Source: Symsagittifera roscoffensis (taxonomy: Eukaryota > Xenacoelomorpha > Acoela > Convolutidae). Taken from it: a stretch of DNA of 60,000 nt. The notes beneath the pieces were generated by a model that did not search any database, was not told the DNA's origin, and worked only from the letters and a program-made list of their open reading frames with translations. Location: positions 27,766,303-27,826,302 of the forward strand of contig NC_087069.1 of the NCBI RefSeq assembly GCF_963678635.1, read 5' to 3'. Positions 1 to 12,685 of this stretch are shown here, in pieces. The translations under genes were made by a program, and so were the position numbers. How positions within the stretch are numbered: position 1 is the first letter of the stretch; the number at the start of each line of letters is the position of its first letter.

Positions 1-445
1 TTTTAACAAAAAAATTTGTAATGAAAGGAAAATCAGTTTTTTTTAATAAGTGAAATCGACAACTACACAGAGCGCCGAGGAATTTAAGCGAATCTTAATT
101 GCGGAAAGCTCTTCACTTGTTCATTCTTAGGAGGATTGATCTTGCGAGAAAATCAGTGCTACTGCCGTTCTGTTACAGTAAATAAAAACAGTACTGCTTC
201 AGAACTCGCCAGCGTCAATTTATCACTGATCAGAGTTAAATCAGGACTGTAACAGCACTGCATCAGTACTGAAAAATCTCAAAAACAACATTAAGATAGT
301 TTCATTCAACCGCTGAAAGCTTAATTTCTAAGCTAAAAATGACTTATAAGTATCTCTAGTTTTTATGGACAGGTTCTTTTTTGGATAAAATCGCACATTC
401 AACCGGAGCATGCATAATTTTTGACTTCCAAGCTTCAATCCAACG
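1..445. other. 5' flank, no assigned gene
   Basis: AT-rich sequence. Around 145-265 there are several near-palindromic CAGTACTG/CAGTGCT words that may be a fragment of a TIR element. No convincing reading frame was seen before the exon-like stretch that begins near 446. Confidence 0.4.
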
Positions 446-522
446 GACAACGAAGACAACGAAGTCCAGAAACCAACATTCAAATTCGACCAGGACTTTT
501 GCAGCTGGCGCACTTTTGATCA
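446..522 (+). CDS. possible coding exon of unknown gene
   Basis: The plus-strand frame reading FNPTDNEDNEVQKPTFKF and then DQDFCSWRTFDQL has complex, protein-like composition. It starts just after a candidate acceptor (CTTCCAAG) and can end at a GGTGAAA donor. Without splicing the same frame runs on to a stop near 638. I do not recognise the family: the FD.DFCSW pattern faintly recalls MAM domains, but the expected cysteines are absent. No partner exon was found nearby, so this may be an isolated fragment. An overlapping minus-strand 61-codon frame (328-513) is judged a shadow. Confidence 0.25.
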
Positions 523-639
523 ATTGGTGAAATCCTCCAACTTAGGAAATCGAATAGCAAACAAACTCTATTTGAAAAAAAAACTTATCAATACTCACAT
601 GAGAGATGAATTCATTCTTTTTTTCTGCGCAGGCTGAAA

Positions 640-1384
640 ACTTGTGGAACTGAATTTCATTTTTTAAAATTTTTGTTGATTTGCTGGGTAAACTTTGCTA
701 TATAGAAAAAAAATTTCACGTCTCTTTTGAGTTTTTTTGTTGAAGACTACGTTTAATTTTTAAATTAAATTTTAGCTTTGTGTTGATTTTATTTGGTAGC
801 ATTTTATCAGAATGTTCGAGTTACTGCTTAAACCGCCCAACCAATAGCAGGTCGAAGCTTTTTCCATTACAGGTACTTTTAATGCCGATCTTTTAAAAGC
901 CCTCGAGTCACACAAGTTCAAGTAACCAACCTACTCTTTTAATCAAATAGGAGCGCTTTTGTTCACTCGGCTGTGAGGTTGAACTTCAGTATCAGGTGAC
1001 GAAATCCATAGTCTAAATTTATTTTCGAAGCGAAACAATTCTTACTCTGAATTTAGTTTCTTTAGCTTTGTCTTGTTTTTCATTTTCTAATTTGTTTTCT
1101 TTTCTGAAAACTGAGTGACTTGTGAAAGAAAAGCTTTTTATGAAGAAATCATTGATATTTTCTACGTCAGAAAAAGAAAGTTGTAAAAAGAATTTGACAG
1201 GTCAAACTTGACCTATCATAACCCACACGCCTCTCCTCATTTTAAACAACCACATTTCAGACCACAACATTTATTTTTCTTAGCTTGCCTCTCCCCCTCC
1301 AAAAAAAATACATTTCTCCCACCCCCAAACTTTCATATGAATAAAAAACAACCCTAAAAAAAGTAGACTAGTAGTTGCCAAGTT
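640..1384. other. non-coding AT-rich interval
   Basis: No gene was seen. A pyrimidine-rich stretch on the plus strand (about 1220-1335, runs of CTCC and CCCCC) is the only distinctive feature. Confidence 0.4.
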
Positions 1385-1400
1385 TTAGATATACCTTTAC

Positions 1401-1575
1401 CTTTTTTGTTCATGTTTTTGGACGAGATCGATGATTCCTTCATCAACCGCATTGGGCTGTAAGCTATGAATTGGAATCTTCTGGACATAGACTTGACAGT
1501 TTTCAATGGAGAAGGATCTCCGTATTGTCGATCACTATCATTACGTATCGACACTTCCAAATTGTGCCGGTTGAA
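1401..1575 (-). CDS. possible coding exon of unknown gene
   Basis: The minus-strand frame reads RNDSDRQYGDPSPLKTVKSM and continues with a basic, serine-rich segment ending NMNKK. It abuts an excellent donor (AAAAAG|GTAAAG). Composition and the donor suggest a genuine exon or exon relic. In frame upstream there is a TAA at about 1575-1577 with no clean acceptor between, so the 5' boundary is unresolved. The family is not recognised and no adjoining exon was identified. Confidence 0.3.
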
Positions 1576-1693
1576 TTAACTTTGGAAAAAAGCTATCAAA
1601 AAAGGAGAAAAAAATGCTATTGATATCATAGATATAGCGCTGAAGTTTTCACCCAAACAGCTATTTTTAAATTCTAGGTTTTAGAAAACTTTT

Positions 1694-2939
1694 CATTACG
1701 AGGCCAAACTTTGCACTGAGGCGCACAAATTTGTGTCTAAATATTCCTGGGTTGCAGCGACAAATCTTTAAACATGTTCCAAAATGTGAGCGGATTCCAC
1801 TTACAAAACTTCCGTGGAGTCCGCTAACTAAAACTTGTAACGCAATTTTGTCGCCAAATTTGTTGTGTGTATAGATAGCTGTTCAGGATTCCGCAACTGT
1901 AAGCGGATTCAATAAAATGTAAGTGGAATCGGCAAATGAAAGTGCAATCCGCATAATTTTTAGACGGTTTCCACAAACTTAGTAGATTCCGAATTTTGTT
2001 TAATACTGACCCTGCATATAAAAAGCTAGAGCTGGAAGTCTTATCTATCGCAACGCGGGATTTAAAAGTAAGGACTTAAACATTGCCAGCGGAATCCACG
2101 AGCGAATCTCAAAACATTTGTAAACTAAATCGGTGAATGTCACCTTTCAGTATTCTGGAAACCCAACGAATAAATTCAAAATTTGGAGTAATTGGATTGA
2201 GAGTGTTTGGAAAGACATCGCACAGCATATCGCCAAATTAGGTCAGTATTTGGGATCACATCAATCTCAAATACTAGTTTTGGAAACACAACACCGAATA
2301 AATACAACACAGAACAAATTGTGTTTTGGAAACACAACGAACATCATACCGCCAAATTAGGTCAGTATTTGGGATTGCATCAATCTGAAACCCAAATACT
2401 GATCATTATTAGGGATTCTATCAACCCCAAATAATGATGTAGAAGATTACGATTCTAGCTAATTCATGAAGGTAGTTTTTGAGATAAGTCGAAAGTGAAA
2501 TCAAACCCTTGGGGTATTTTTTGTTTGAAGATATGATGCTGCATCTTCCCGAATACCTTGCTCAAAATTATTGAAGAATTTCAGAACTCCACTTACAATA
2601 TGCGGATTCCACTTAAAATTTGCGGATTCTACTTACAATTTGCCGCTTCCACTTACAGTTGCGGATTCCGCAACAGCTCAATTTAACTATACACAAGTTT
2701 ATTACTTGTTTGGGGTTTTCCTGTTTCGTCTGGATTCCGCAAACGCGGAATTGACAAATCCACCTAATTTTGGAACAATTTTAGGCTGTACAATGATTTA
2801 GGTATTTGTTTGTGGCATTCAAAACAGCAAAGAAGATCAAAGAAAAGTAACAAGGTTGCGGATTCCGCGACAAATCTGGTTTTGGCCTGTTGCGGTGTCC
2901 GCTTACAATGCACAGAATACACAGTTTGGCCTCGTAATA
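1694..2939 (+). mobile_element. TIR element, 'CATTACGAGG' family, copy 1
   Basis: The ends are inverted: CATTACGAGGCCAAACT at the left and AGTTTGGCCTCGTAAT at the right. The interior is packed with variants of GCGGATTCCACTTACAATTT in both orientations, which is why short meaningless frames appear here. Related copies lie at 27144-27787 (inverted) and 27968-28524 (direct). No transposase is present, so it would be non-autonomous. No clear target-site duplication was seen. A direct duplication sits inside this copy (see the separate entry at 2225-2400). Confidence 0.7.
2225..2400 (+). repeat. internal ~117-bp direct duplication
   Basis: The phrase CGCCAAATTAGGTCAGTATT occurs at about 2230 and again at about 2347, followed each time by TGGGAT..CATCAATCT. 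It lies inside copy 1 of the TIR family and is absent from the other two copies, so it arose after that copy inserted or belongs to an insertion within it. Confidence 0.6.
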
Positions 2940-4300
2940 GTATTTTATTGGAAAGTCTTCAATATCTAACAAATGGAAAACTCACAGTTTTCAGCGCTCT
3001 TCGAGAACCTTACTGTCGAAATAGAGAGACGAATAAAATGTTGATAACGGGGTGGAATTGGAAGAGGATCTAGTATGTGCTAGTGAAGACATTGGCAGCT
3101 TCATTTTTTCGACATTAAATCAAGGCCGAAGTTATTCTTAAATTAAGTGCCCTACTTCGTCAGTGATGTGCAACACTTATCCATCATCAAGCCTCTGGTC
3201 TACAACGAACACAGAAGGTCACCTTCTCCAACGGACATGTTTGCCGTGATGAGCTGTACAACTCGTATGGTGGTCTGTTCAATCGTGGATAATGGTCTTA
3301 ACCTAGTTTAATTTATCGACAATTTTTATAAGTCGTCCACATTGATTTACAAGCTCTGCCAACACATTATTAAGAAATTATCTCGGCAAATTTTTCTGTG
3401 TGGCAGACTCATTTCTGCCACAACAGACCATAGCTGACATTTTAAAAAATTTTTTGGGCTGTTTTGACTAAACAATTGTGTTTATTTGGCACGCGCACCC
3501 CTTAAAGTTCACTAGATACTGGAACACACGCGGTTACCAGAAAAATTGTATTTTTGGTTGAACTGGGCTGCAGGGCGGTTCGCTTGCTCTGAAAAGTGTA
3601 GATCAAGTCGAGTTTATTAGAATCGTAGCATTTCTTTAAACTTCAGGTCAAGTGTGTTGCTTACAGGCCAAGTTATCTATCTTAAACATCACGAACTGCG
3701 TGTCTCAAGTATAACATCCAATGGATGTTAAAAAAATTTTGAAGCTAACTAACAAAATTTTTGGCCATTTTTATAACTTAAGTAGCTGTTAAATATTTTC
3801 TTCCGAGTTTTTGATGAGTGGCAGTCAAGCGGCTCAAATCCATGACTGCCAGGTTGAAAAAAAAACATCAGTTTTTTTTCCAAAAAAAAAAACAAAAAAA
3901 CATGCAATTCTTAAGCAGCCACATAAGAGCGGTTAATCCTAAAGAAAACCTCTTTTTCACATAGCTAAATGGTGTTGAATTGAAAAAAAATGTATATATT
4001 TCTAGTTTTAATTTGTTAAAGAGTTGCAGACACCCCTCAAATATCCAGACGTCTATTAACGTAAATTGCGTTCGATGTGTCTATTTCCAAGAATGGTCAA
4101 AAGCATGCATATTTATAGCTGCTACACAGAATTTGGGTATTTTTATTTATTCCGCCAAAAAATCATTGATTTTGTTTTTTCAATACTTTAGTTGATTTTT
4201 TTCCTGAAATGTGGTAAAAAAAAGTACATTTTGTACTGATTGAAAAATTTCCATCTATTCTAATTAAGGTGGAATATTGTTTACTTGGTTAAAATTATTG
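2940..4300. other. unassigned interval
   Basis: No firm gene. Between about 3168 and 3310 one plus-strand frame stays open for about 47 codons with a protein-like composition (for example YNEHRRSPSPTDMF), but the minus strand is partly open too and no splice pair was resolved. The rest is AT-rich with T and A runs. Confidence 0.3.
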
Positions 4301-4309
4301 TTTTTCAGA

Positions 4310-4920
4310 CAATAATAATTTAGCAGCCTTACTGCTTGAGTTTGCCATTTTATTTTAGGTCAAGATAAATTCACTTGGTCGATTGGGGGGACTTTTCATA
4401 TGAGCCGAGAGCCGACAATTTCTGTTTCATACTCGCTAGTAAGTGGGCAAATACTATTTTAGCTAATCAAAATCGAGATGAGCAAGCAAACTTACGAAGT
4501 GAATGAATAATAATTATTACTTTTTTCCTTGTCTGGATTCTGATTGGGTAATTTCAAGTTTGTATATTAACGGACGCGTATCGAAACGCGGTTGCCTACA
4601 TAATGCTTCATAACAAAATATTCTGTTGATGATTGTCGTACAATGATGCAAAATGAACAGCAAAAATTTTCATAATTCAATTGGTTCAAATTCGGTATAA
4701 ATTTTGGATCTACCAAATATTTACCCTTTTTCAATCAAGGAGGTAATTCAAGGTAGATAAAGCTAGTCGAAATCTCGACCATTCAGATTGCAGCAAAATT
4801 CAAATTATAAAAAAAAGCTCTAATGCTAATTTACTACTCTTAGTTATAGGGCAATTCTTAAAGAGATAATTTAGAAGGAGGCAAGTAGATCTTCTATTTT
4901 TGAGCTTTTTCGAGGGTCAA
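4310..4920 (+). repeat. diverged direct duplication, unit 1
   Basis: This stretch aligns in order, though loosely, with 6108-6500. Shared landmarks include CCTTACTGCTTGA, TTTTGGATCTAC, GATTGCAGCAAAATTC/ATTGCAGCAAAATTTG, GGCAATTCTTAAAGAGATAA and TTAGAAGGAGGCAA. The two units flank the Tc1-like hairpin at 5340-6074. Confidence 0.55.
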
Positions 4921-5339
4921 ATCTGATGGGAAAAAAACATTTAATTAATTTTTAGCAACATCTCAAAAGCATTATTCAATTTCATCTCAAATAAGCTGCA
5001 GAGTTTTGCGCACACCCAAAAAAGAGAGAACCTTCATATCCGCTTAACATTTGAACTTGATAGGTCTTGTCTAATAATTAAAAATAAACGGATTTGTGTC
5101 GACCATTACTATTCAATGCTATCTATTTTCTATATTTGTACTTTTTACTTTTCACCACCATCAAAAAATCGAAAATTAGGAGGTTTGAGAGTAGTGGGTT
5201 AAAAGATCCCACGACTTCATGAGACTATAACAGAGGTTTTGTTGCTGACAAAAGAATCCAGTCAATAATTGGTTGTTCTCATTCTGATGTATGGTCAAAA
5301 AGTGGACAACTTGGACCAAGTAAACAATCTTCCGCTATA

Positions 5340-6074
5340 CAGTGCTGATTCAAATTATCCGGACAAAACGAACAAAACTTAAATTTTTCAACACGTTTTT
5401 CTCAAATTGGGTTAAGAAAAGACAAAAAAGACGAGAACAATAAATGCTTAGAATTTCATCAGAATTAAAATAGTGTAATTTTTTTCCCGAAATTCTCAAC
5501 CAAAAATCTATCCCAAAAAATTGGTCATTTTGGCTTTTTTCAATTAATCAAAATATATGATAAAACTGTTTTGTTAATTGTTGAGGAAAGTATATCACAA
5601 GAAGCCTCTTACACGGCCCAACAAAGTTCTAGAGTGCTAAATCTACAAAAAACATGACGAAGAGAAAATATTCCTGCTTGATTGTCAAGAACTGTCATTT
5701 TTACTTATTAAAACCCAAATTCTTATCTTTAAACTAATTTTAAACCCTTTACTCAAATTTTGCATATTTAACTTTTCTGCATATTTAACTTTGTTGAACT
5801 GTGTAAGTGGTTTCTTGTGATTTAACTTCCTCATCAATTAACAAAGTAGTTTCAGCGTAATTTTTGATTATTTGAAAAAAAGCCAAAATGACCCTTTTTT
5901 GGGTTAAAATTTTAGTTGCGAATTTCGGAGAAAAAGTTGCACCTTAAAAATTTTGATGAAATTCTAAGCAAATTTTGTTTCCTTCTTTTTTGTCTAATCT
6001 TAATCCAATTTGAGAAAACTTGTTTGAAAATTCAAGTTTTGTTCGTTTTTTCCGGGTAAGTTAAGTCAGCACTG
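5340..6074. mobile_element. Tc1/mariner-type non-autonomous hairpin element
   Basis: The ends are CAGTGCTGA...TCAGCACTG and are flanked on both sides by TA (5338-5339, 6075-6076), the target duplication of the Tc1/mariner superfamily, whose elements often begin CAGTG. The inverted arms are long: 5340-5620 pairs with about 5795-6074 (about 280 bp, imperfect). The centre is about 170 bp of AT-rich DNA with no transposase, so this is a long-TIR MITE that needs a transposase from elsewhere. Confidence 0.75.
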
Positions 6075-6107
6075 TATCAAAAATTATCACTTTTGAGCAT
6101 AGTACAT

Positions 6108-6500
6108 ATAAGCCTTACTGCTTGATTTTGCCATCAATACTTTTTGGGGTGGATGGATATGCGGTTGTCTATGAACTGCTGCGTAACTGTCTCTTCTATC
6201 CTTCTTTGGTGTGCAGTGATTCAAGTTAAAAAGTGATTCAAGTTGAAAAGTTTTGACAATTGAATTGGTAAAAACGTTTAAAGTTTTTGGATCTACTCAG
6301 CAATTATCTCGGGTAATTCTTAAATAGAAAAAGTTAACCGGATTTTCGAATATTCAAATTGCAGCAAAATTTGAATTATAAACAAAAAGATCTAGTGCTG
6401 AATTGCTGCTTCTATTCATAGGTGTCGCAATTCTTAAAAAGATAATTTAGAAGGGGGCAATTGTCAAGAAGATCCTCTTTTTCTGAGCTTTTTTCTATGC
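6108..6500 (+). repeat. diverged direct duplication, unit 2
   Basis: Partner of 4310-4920. Collinear matches include TACTGCTTGATTTTGCCAT, TTTTTGGATCTACTC, CAAATTGCAGCAAAATTTGA and AAGATAATTTAGAAGGGGGC. Identity is modest by eye, with indels. Confidence 0.55.
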
Positions 6501-7490
6501 CTTCAGAGGGGCTAGAAACTTAATACCATAAGTTGGGTTCCATAGCAAATCAAAAATTTCAAGAAAACTATGTCTTTTCCGAATTATGGCGAATGTTTTT
6601 CATAGCATATTTTGACTAAATTGAAGTGCTGAGCTCTCTAAAAACAGTATAAAGTCTCTATAATGAAAACTTTTAGAATTTTAGAGAAAAACCGGTCAAA
6701 AACTGTTTTGACCAACAAAAATGCGTGAGTTGGATACTAATTTTTGGTGTGCGTTCCCGACTCGAAATCATTAAATAAAAGTTGGTTGGTCAATGTGGAT
6801 CTTGTAAATTATTACCTTTTGGGTGGTGAGGCCATCGGTCGAATCCCCAGAGGAGTTCCCCTTTATTCGCCCAGATAAGTTATATTGACCGTGAAAAGCA
6901 AGATTGTGGAACCATCTTAATTTCAATCCGCTAAAATAGGCAGGGTTTACTTCAGCTCAGTTTAGATAAGGTGTTTTCATCTATCGAATTGGGTGTCAAG
7001 GCTTTTTTTACTGATGAAATATGATATAAATAATAATTGAGAGCATCCAAATCACTGTTATTTGTAATTGTAGAAGCTACAACTAGCTTGCCCTAATGGC
7101 AATAAGGACGTAGTGGGGCGCTGCGCTGTGAATATGAAATGAAGACGAAGTTTGCAGAGCACTATTTGAAACAGATTCATCTACGGGGAAACCCCTCGTG
7201 CGTGAAGGACCGAAAGAGCGAAAACAATGTCAGCCAATTAGAATGCACTATTCAAAAAGCGGAGAGAAATAACAAATGGAAAAAAGCCAGTTATGGAGTT
7301 TCCTAAAGACGCTGATTGGTTGAATTTTTTCGCGCTTTCTGCCTTTAACTCATGAGTCTATAGCCACCTCATGAGCCGAATGGCGAGATTGTATGGCAAC
7401 AGAACGACAAGGCATCTGTATCTGATTGACTTACGTACACAGTTTGTCTCAGATACGATATATGGCCATTGAGTCATACTACGCGCTTCC
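6501..7490. other. no gene seen
   Basis: AT-rich with one less AT-rich block (7080-7380). Nothing in that block reads as protein in either strand over a useful length. Confidence 0.4.
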
Positions 7491-7499
7491 CTAGTGTAC

Positions 7500-7720
7500 T
7501 TGGAATGCAAATCTTGCAACATTCTTGCAAGGTAATGCAAATCTTGCAAGATTCTTGCAAGGAAAAGCAATATTTGCAAGATTCTTGCAAGGTAATGCAA
7601 ATCTTGCAAGATTCTCGCAAGGGAATGCAATATTGCAAAACTTTTGTGAGGGAATGCAATTCTTGCAAGATATTTGCAAGGCAAAAAAATCTTGCAAAAA
7701 TCTTGCAAGATGAAACAAAA
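7500..7720. repeat. 30-bp minisatellite
   Basis: About seven imperfect units of 30 bp, each built around GCAAGGTAATGCAAATCTTG and AAGATTCTT. Because 30 is a multiple of three the array is open in several frames on both strands and yields repeated peptides (CKICITLQES-like on minus, QILQDSCK-like on plus). These are shadows, not evidence of a gene. Confidence 0.75.
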
Positions 7721-8090
7721 ATAAGGTTTTTTTTGCAAAATATCCTGCACGTGTAACGTCCGAGAAGCCCTTATCAGCTCAATTGTTGGTCTTTCGCAAG
7801 GTAAATAGCTGAATGTAACATGTGATCGTTTGTTTCTCTGATGTGAACTTCTGCTTCGTATGTCGACCGGCTACTGAAAGAACTACCATACCATTTCCCG
7901 GGTCGACGTTTGCGATTTATGTTTCGACCGACTCGACAAAAAATTGGTATGCTTCAATCGTCTCAACCCAAGCTGTCTAAGATCGACCGAGAAAAAATAT
8001 TTTGAGCAAGTTTGATTGAGGAAAAACTTATCCGCTGTAGATTTTCGGTCGAAATCTGACATGCGTTTCGACCCGCTTCCGTTTTATTTG

Positions 8091-8645
8091 GAAAAGTTTT
8101 ATTGTTCCGACTTTCGATACGAAAGTAACGGAATATTTGTGCTCGGGGTGGTTTTTTTTCTTCAGACAAATTTCGACTTTTTAACTAGCCATTTTTGACG
8201 GAATTTTTTTATATCATTCGAAAAGTATTGTTGTCCTGAGCTCAAATTTGAAAAGATATTTCACCTGTGATCATTTTTCGTAAAGTTACGGGGGTTTAAG
8301 GATTGCCATTTTGGCCAATTTGGGACAATTAACGCGCGATATATTCCGAGCTATAAACGCATAAGCGGGAGATTTAATCCGCCTTAGAAATCGTTCCAAA
8401 TTGGTTCAAGAAAGCTTATATGCCATAATTGATATAATAATAGGAGCGAAATCTATCCTTTTGTACTTTATATGGCGTGTGGGGAGATGATTTTCATAAA
8501 AATTTTCACATTTTAGAAGAAAAAGAATTTTTCTTTTGTTTTATTTCATTGAATTTCTTAAAGTATTACTGCTCCATAAACTTTAAAAGGCAGTCGGAAC
8601 ACTCAGGGTTTCACCCTGATACGAGCAGTCTTGTTTTGTTTTTAG
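8091..8645 (+). repeat. ~580-bp dispersed repeat, copy 1
   Basis: Begins GTTCCGACTTTCGATACGAA and ends near CAGTCGGAAC..CCCTGATACGAGCAGT. The outer words GTTCCGACT and AGTCGGAAC are inverted. Small hairpins lie at each end (CTTTCGATACGAAAG; CAGGG/CCCTG). Internal landmarks: GGCCAATTTGGGACAATTAA and GGCGTGTGGGGAGATGATTT. Other copies lie at 32452-32895, across 37990-40250, and at 41757-42345. No coding capacity. Confidence 0.65.
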
Positions 8646-8752
8646 CTAGGAGAGCCATGAGTATGTGTAGTAGGGCCTCCGCGTAAACTGGAGCCAATCT
8701 GTTCACAGCTGCCAAACTGTTCAGCGATGAGAGTGCGAAGAGATAATACGGC

Positions 8753-9141
8753 CGCGTCCAGACAATTCGGCCACAGACAATTCAGCCGATTTGAAATTCA
8801 GACAATTCAGCCAAAATTATGCAGACAATTCAGCCAAAGACAGTTCAGCCAATAATTGTGACCGCCGCAGTCGCGCCAACGTGTTGCGAGCTTGCCACCA
8901 AAGGGTAGGAATCTATACGAAATTTAGAGCCGGTTATCGCCGCAAAGCGGCGACGCGCGCGTATCGCGCCCACCGGCGACCTTAAACCGAGAAATAACTC
9001 CAATTTCAATTTTTTTTCTTCCGAATCTAGCGTTTTGTAAAACTGGCTGAATTGTCTCAGGCTGATTTAACTTTATATTTCTGGCTGAATTGTCTGAATT
9101 TCAAATTGGCTGAATTGTCTTTGGCCGAATTGTCTGTGCGC
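8753..9141. mobile_element. Mutator-like non-autonomous element with 9-bp TSD
   Basis: Inverted arms of about 60 bp (8753-8815 with 9075-9141) contain repeated CAGACAATTC(A/G)GCC words. The element is flanked by an exact 9-bp direct repeat TAATACGGC at 8744-8752 and 9142-9150. A 9-bp duplication with long TIRs is the signature of Mutator/MULE transposition. The interior is unusually GC-rich (about 8860-8985, with GCCGCAAAGCGGC hairpins). No transposase is present. Confidence 0.75.
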
Positions 9142-9662
9142 TAATACGGCTATTAAGAGAAATACGCGAACAAGACATAGAAACGGCCGGAAACCAGTTC
9201 ATCCCGTGTTGACGTTTTGGTGTTATGTTTTGACCAATTTAACCAAACTTGGCTATGTTTCTACCGACACGATCGCAAGTAAAATTACGTTCGACACTGT
9301 TCGGCCCGAGCATGCTACCTTTCGATCGACTCAACCCATGCCTAATATTTTTGACCAAACACTTTTCCAAACTCGCTATTATTTACGCAACACAAAAATG
9401 GAACAACACTGATATTTTTCAGCATTAACTATTAAAATATGTTGAATAGAAAATTCAATTCATCTTGAGTCTGGACTTGTCAAAAATAAAAAAAATCAGT
9501 TCATTAAAATTTTCCTATGTCGTTTTTTTATCGGCGAAACATCGCAACTCGGATTTTTTCTAAGATCAAGTGAAGCCTTTTTTTGAGTTCGACTATGTTT
9601 CGAAACCGCGTTCGAATCTGCCTTCGACTATGTTTCGGCCACACTGTGTGCTCGACATTGTG

Positions 9663-10200
9663 TTTGACTATGTTTCGACTTTGCTATGTGTTCTATTATT
9701 CTTCGACCACTCTTTATGTTCGACTATGTTTGTGTTTGGTTATGTTCCGATCAAACTCTATATTCCTCTTTGTGTTTGACTCTGTTTCGACAACACTATG
9801 TGCACAATTACTCGATTATTATTCAACCACTTTTTGGGTTTGACTATGTTTTGACTTTGCTATCTGTTCTATTATTCTTCGACCACTCTTTATGTTCGAC
9901 TATATTTGTGTTTGGTTATGTTCCGATCAAACTTTATATTCCTCTTTGTGTTTGACTCTGTTTCGACAACACTATGTGCACAATTACTCGATTATTATTC
10001 AACCACTTTTTGGGTTTGACTATGTTTTGACTTTGCTATCTGTTCTATTATTCTTCGACCACTCTTTATGTTCGACTATGTTTGTGTTTGGTTATGTTCC
10101 GATCAAACTCTATATTCCTCTTTGTGTTTGACTCTGTTTCGACAACACTATGTGCACAATTACTCGATTATTATTCAACCACTTTTTGGGTTTGAATATG
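9663..10200. repeat. 176-bp tandem array, about 3 copies
   Basis: The word CTTCGACCACTCTTTATGTT recurs at 9701, 9877 and 10053, exactly 176 bp apart. Units 2 and 3 are nearly identical and unit 1 is slightly diverged. The array sits in a wider tract rich in TTTCGAC/TTTGACTATG words (7860-7990 and 9200-10330) that is interrupted by the 580-bp repeat and the Mutator-like element. Open frames of 76-89 codons here are repeat shadows. Confidence 0.8.
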
Positions 10201-10329
10201 TTTTGACCATACTTTGTATATGGTCAAAACTTAGTTGTGTTGAGCCGAAAAGGCATAGTTGCTTTCGATTTTGCGTTGGACCAAAAGGCTGTTTTTGACC
10301 ACGAGTTTCGGGTCGAGCAAAATCCGGGT

Positions 10330-12685
10330 GCTCTACCGAGTTCAGTCAAAACATAAATCGAACACCTCAACCATGGATGTTAGTACTCAAAATTGGATTG
10401 CTTACTGCACCATTGTGAAACTTTATAATATGCAATTGTGTTTTGCTTAAAGTTTTTTGGTCAAGTTTTGAGGCCGGACCCTTTCTCATATGGTCTAGCG
10501 ATGAATCATGTGGTAAACTGCTTAAAAATTTTGATTATTGTTATATCGGTTTATATGCGTCGTTTGAAGAGTAACACAGGTTTCTGATAGTTTTCTTTTT
10601 TGTATTTCAGGAGCGGTGGGGCAGAAAAACTACATTCAAAATCTTACAGCTAAAAAATTTAAGTTAAAAATTATTGTCAGCTTATTAGCCTCTCGTCAGA
10701 AGGCTGTTAAGGTAGATTTGACGCTTATTTTTTATAGCGACAAGCGTGTAAGACAAGCGTATAAAACTTTGTCAGGCGTATGAAGTTTTTTCTTTTTTTT
10801 TGATTAAGTGGGATCAGTCGCATCAGTTTATCTTAGATTCTACACATTTGCGACTTTTTTTGTGTTCTCAGTTCCCCACTCTCCACTATAAAATAACAAT
10901 AGGTTTCATAGAAATGCGAATTATTTTTGTGAAATGATTTTATGCTTTGTCGATGATAATCGATGTTTTATTCGCTCAAAGTTTAAATATCATGACAAAT
11001 TGTTTCAATTCAGTCTGCATACTTTTTCTTCGCTAGGTAAAAACGTATTCTTTGATTGGATAAAAAGGAAAAAGTTTTGAAGTTTGTGATTGTTCAATTT
11101 TTTTTATTTAGTTTTGTTTGCTAAAAAACACAAAATGTATTCTCCGGTAACAACTGTATCAATTAGGGCTGAATTTGTTGTCGTGAAATAGACTTCTTTA
11201 GTTGATTAAGTGTCAGCTAAAAAAATTGCGATAGTTTATCACGGACAAGTTTTTTACAGATTGTTCACGTTTAAGTTAGACTTTTCGATAATCATTTTTT
11301 TCTTTGAAATTTAAATTCAAATTTATTTGCAAAAAGGTACACAATTCAATCTTTACAAAATTCCACACAGCGGGAAACAAAATTATTTTTAATTTGTATT
11401 TTTGCTTGCCGCATAATAAAAAATCTAATTGATCTTGTTTTTCAAATGGGGTAGCGCGCGTGCAGTTTATGATAATTCATTTTTTTGTTTTTTACCGCTG
11501 TCTGATGGCTTTTTTTAAATGAAACTTTGGGTAACAACAGATAAATTTTAGCTATGCTTTTGAACTAATGGTTTTCAGTTTTTCTACAGGATAAATCGAT
11601 TATTGAAAAGTGAAGGCAAATCACATTATAGTGAGGTTTTCATGTAAGAAAAACTTCATGTAAAAAAGTTTTCAGTTTGCAAAAAAAACCAACTCGAAGT
11701 TATGCAAAAACATTTTGAACCTATTCGATTTAAATTAAAAGATATGTTTGAATCAAGGTTTGAACTAGCTAGATTTGATTAATTTGTCTAATTGAAAATG
11801 ACAAAAAAACTGACTGTAATAATTTTAAAAGATGAATCAGTTTTTTTTTTGTTAAAAAATATATTGAAAAATTATTACATGAACGGAGGAGAGACAAAAA
11901 CTCACCTAAAAAAAATGGCGTCAAATGATTTCATATAGCTGTGCCGAAGAAATTCAAAATTTTTTCGGCGTTTGTGCTCAGGATTTTTAGCAACATACAA
12001 GCCATCAAATAACTATTTAAGCTGTTGTGTCAACATGAAAAGTCTACTGTATACAATGTTTAATGTTTCAAATCCATTTCAACTGCTTATTAAAAGTTCT
12101 GGTGGAATCAAACTTCTGTTTCTACTTTTCATAACATTTTACGAATCGCTGATTCACGCTACTAACGAGAACCGAAATTTGAAAAAGACTCCAAAATTTT
12201 TTAAAAATATATTAAGTGTCAGGACTTTAAATTAACAAATGGCTAGTAGAAGTTGTTCAAGCTTGTAAAATTTTTCTAATTATTTTTAAAAAAAGGTATC
12301 TTTTTGTATAAAAACCATTTCGAATGTATGTTGCCAGTTTGAATGTCTTTAATTCTATGCCTAATTTATCTAGTAAACTCAAGATTTGAGTTATCCTGAT
12401 TGAAAAAGTTTTTTAATTGAAGTTGGTTTTTTCGTGCTGTTTGTTTCAAGTTCTTTTGAGTTTTTCAAAAATGAAAGCCAATCACGTATTTCTTACAATT
12501 TTTCGTATTTTGTTGTGATGATCTAGAAGTTTCTAGGAAATAACAGTTTTGTAAATCACTTTTTTTGTAAGTCTGAAAGGTTTAATGTATACAAAAAGGC
12601 ACCAACAGATTTTCTAGGTTTTTACAGAATTTATTCTAATTTAAATTGTTTTTGCTTTTTTTGCTCACATAGTTTGGGGCAGTTA
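10330..12685. other. no gene seen
   Basis: Very AT-rich, with many poly-T and poly-A runs. A plus-strand frame of 87 codons at 11972-12235 (hydrophobic centre) has no recognisable features or supporting splice or regulatory context, and I do not call it. Confidence 0.4.
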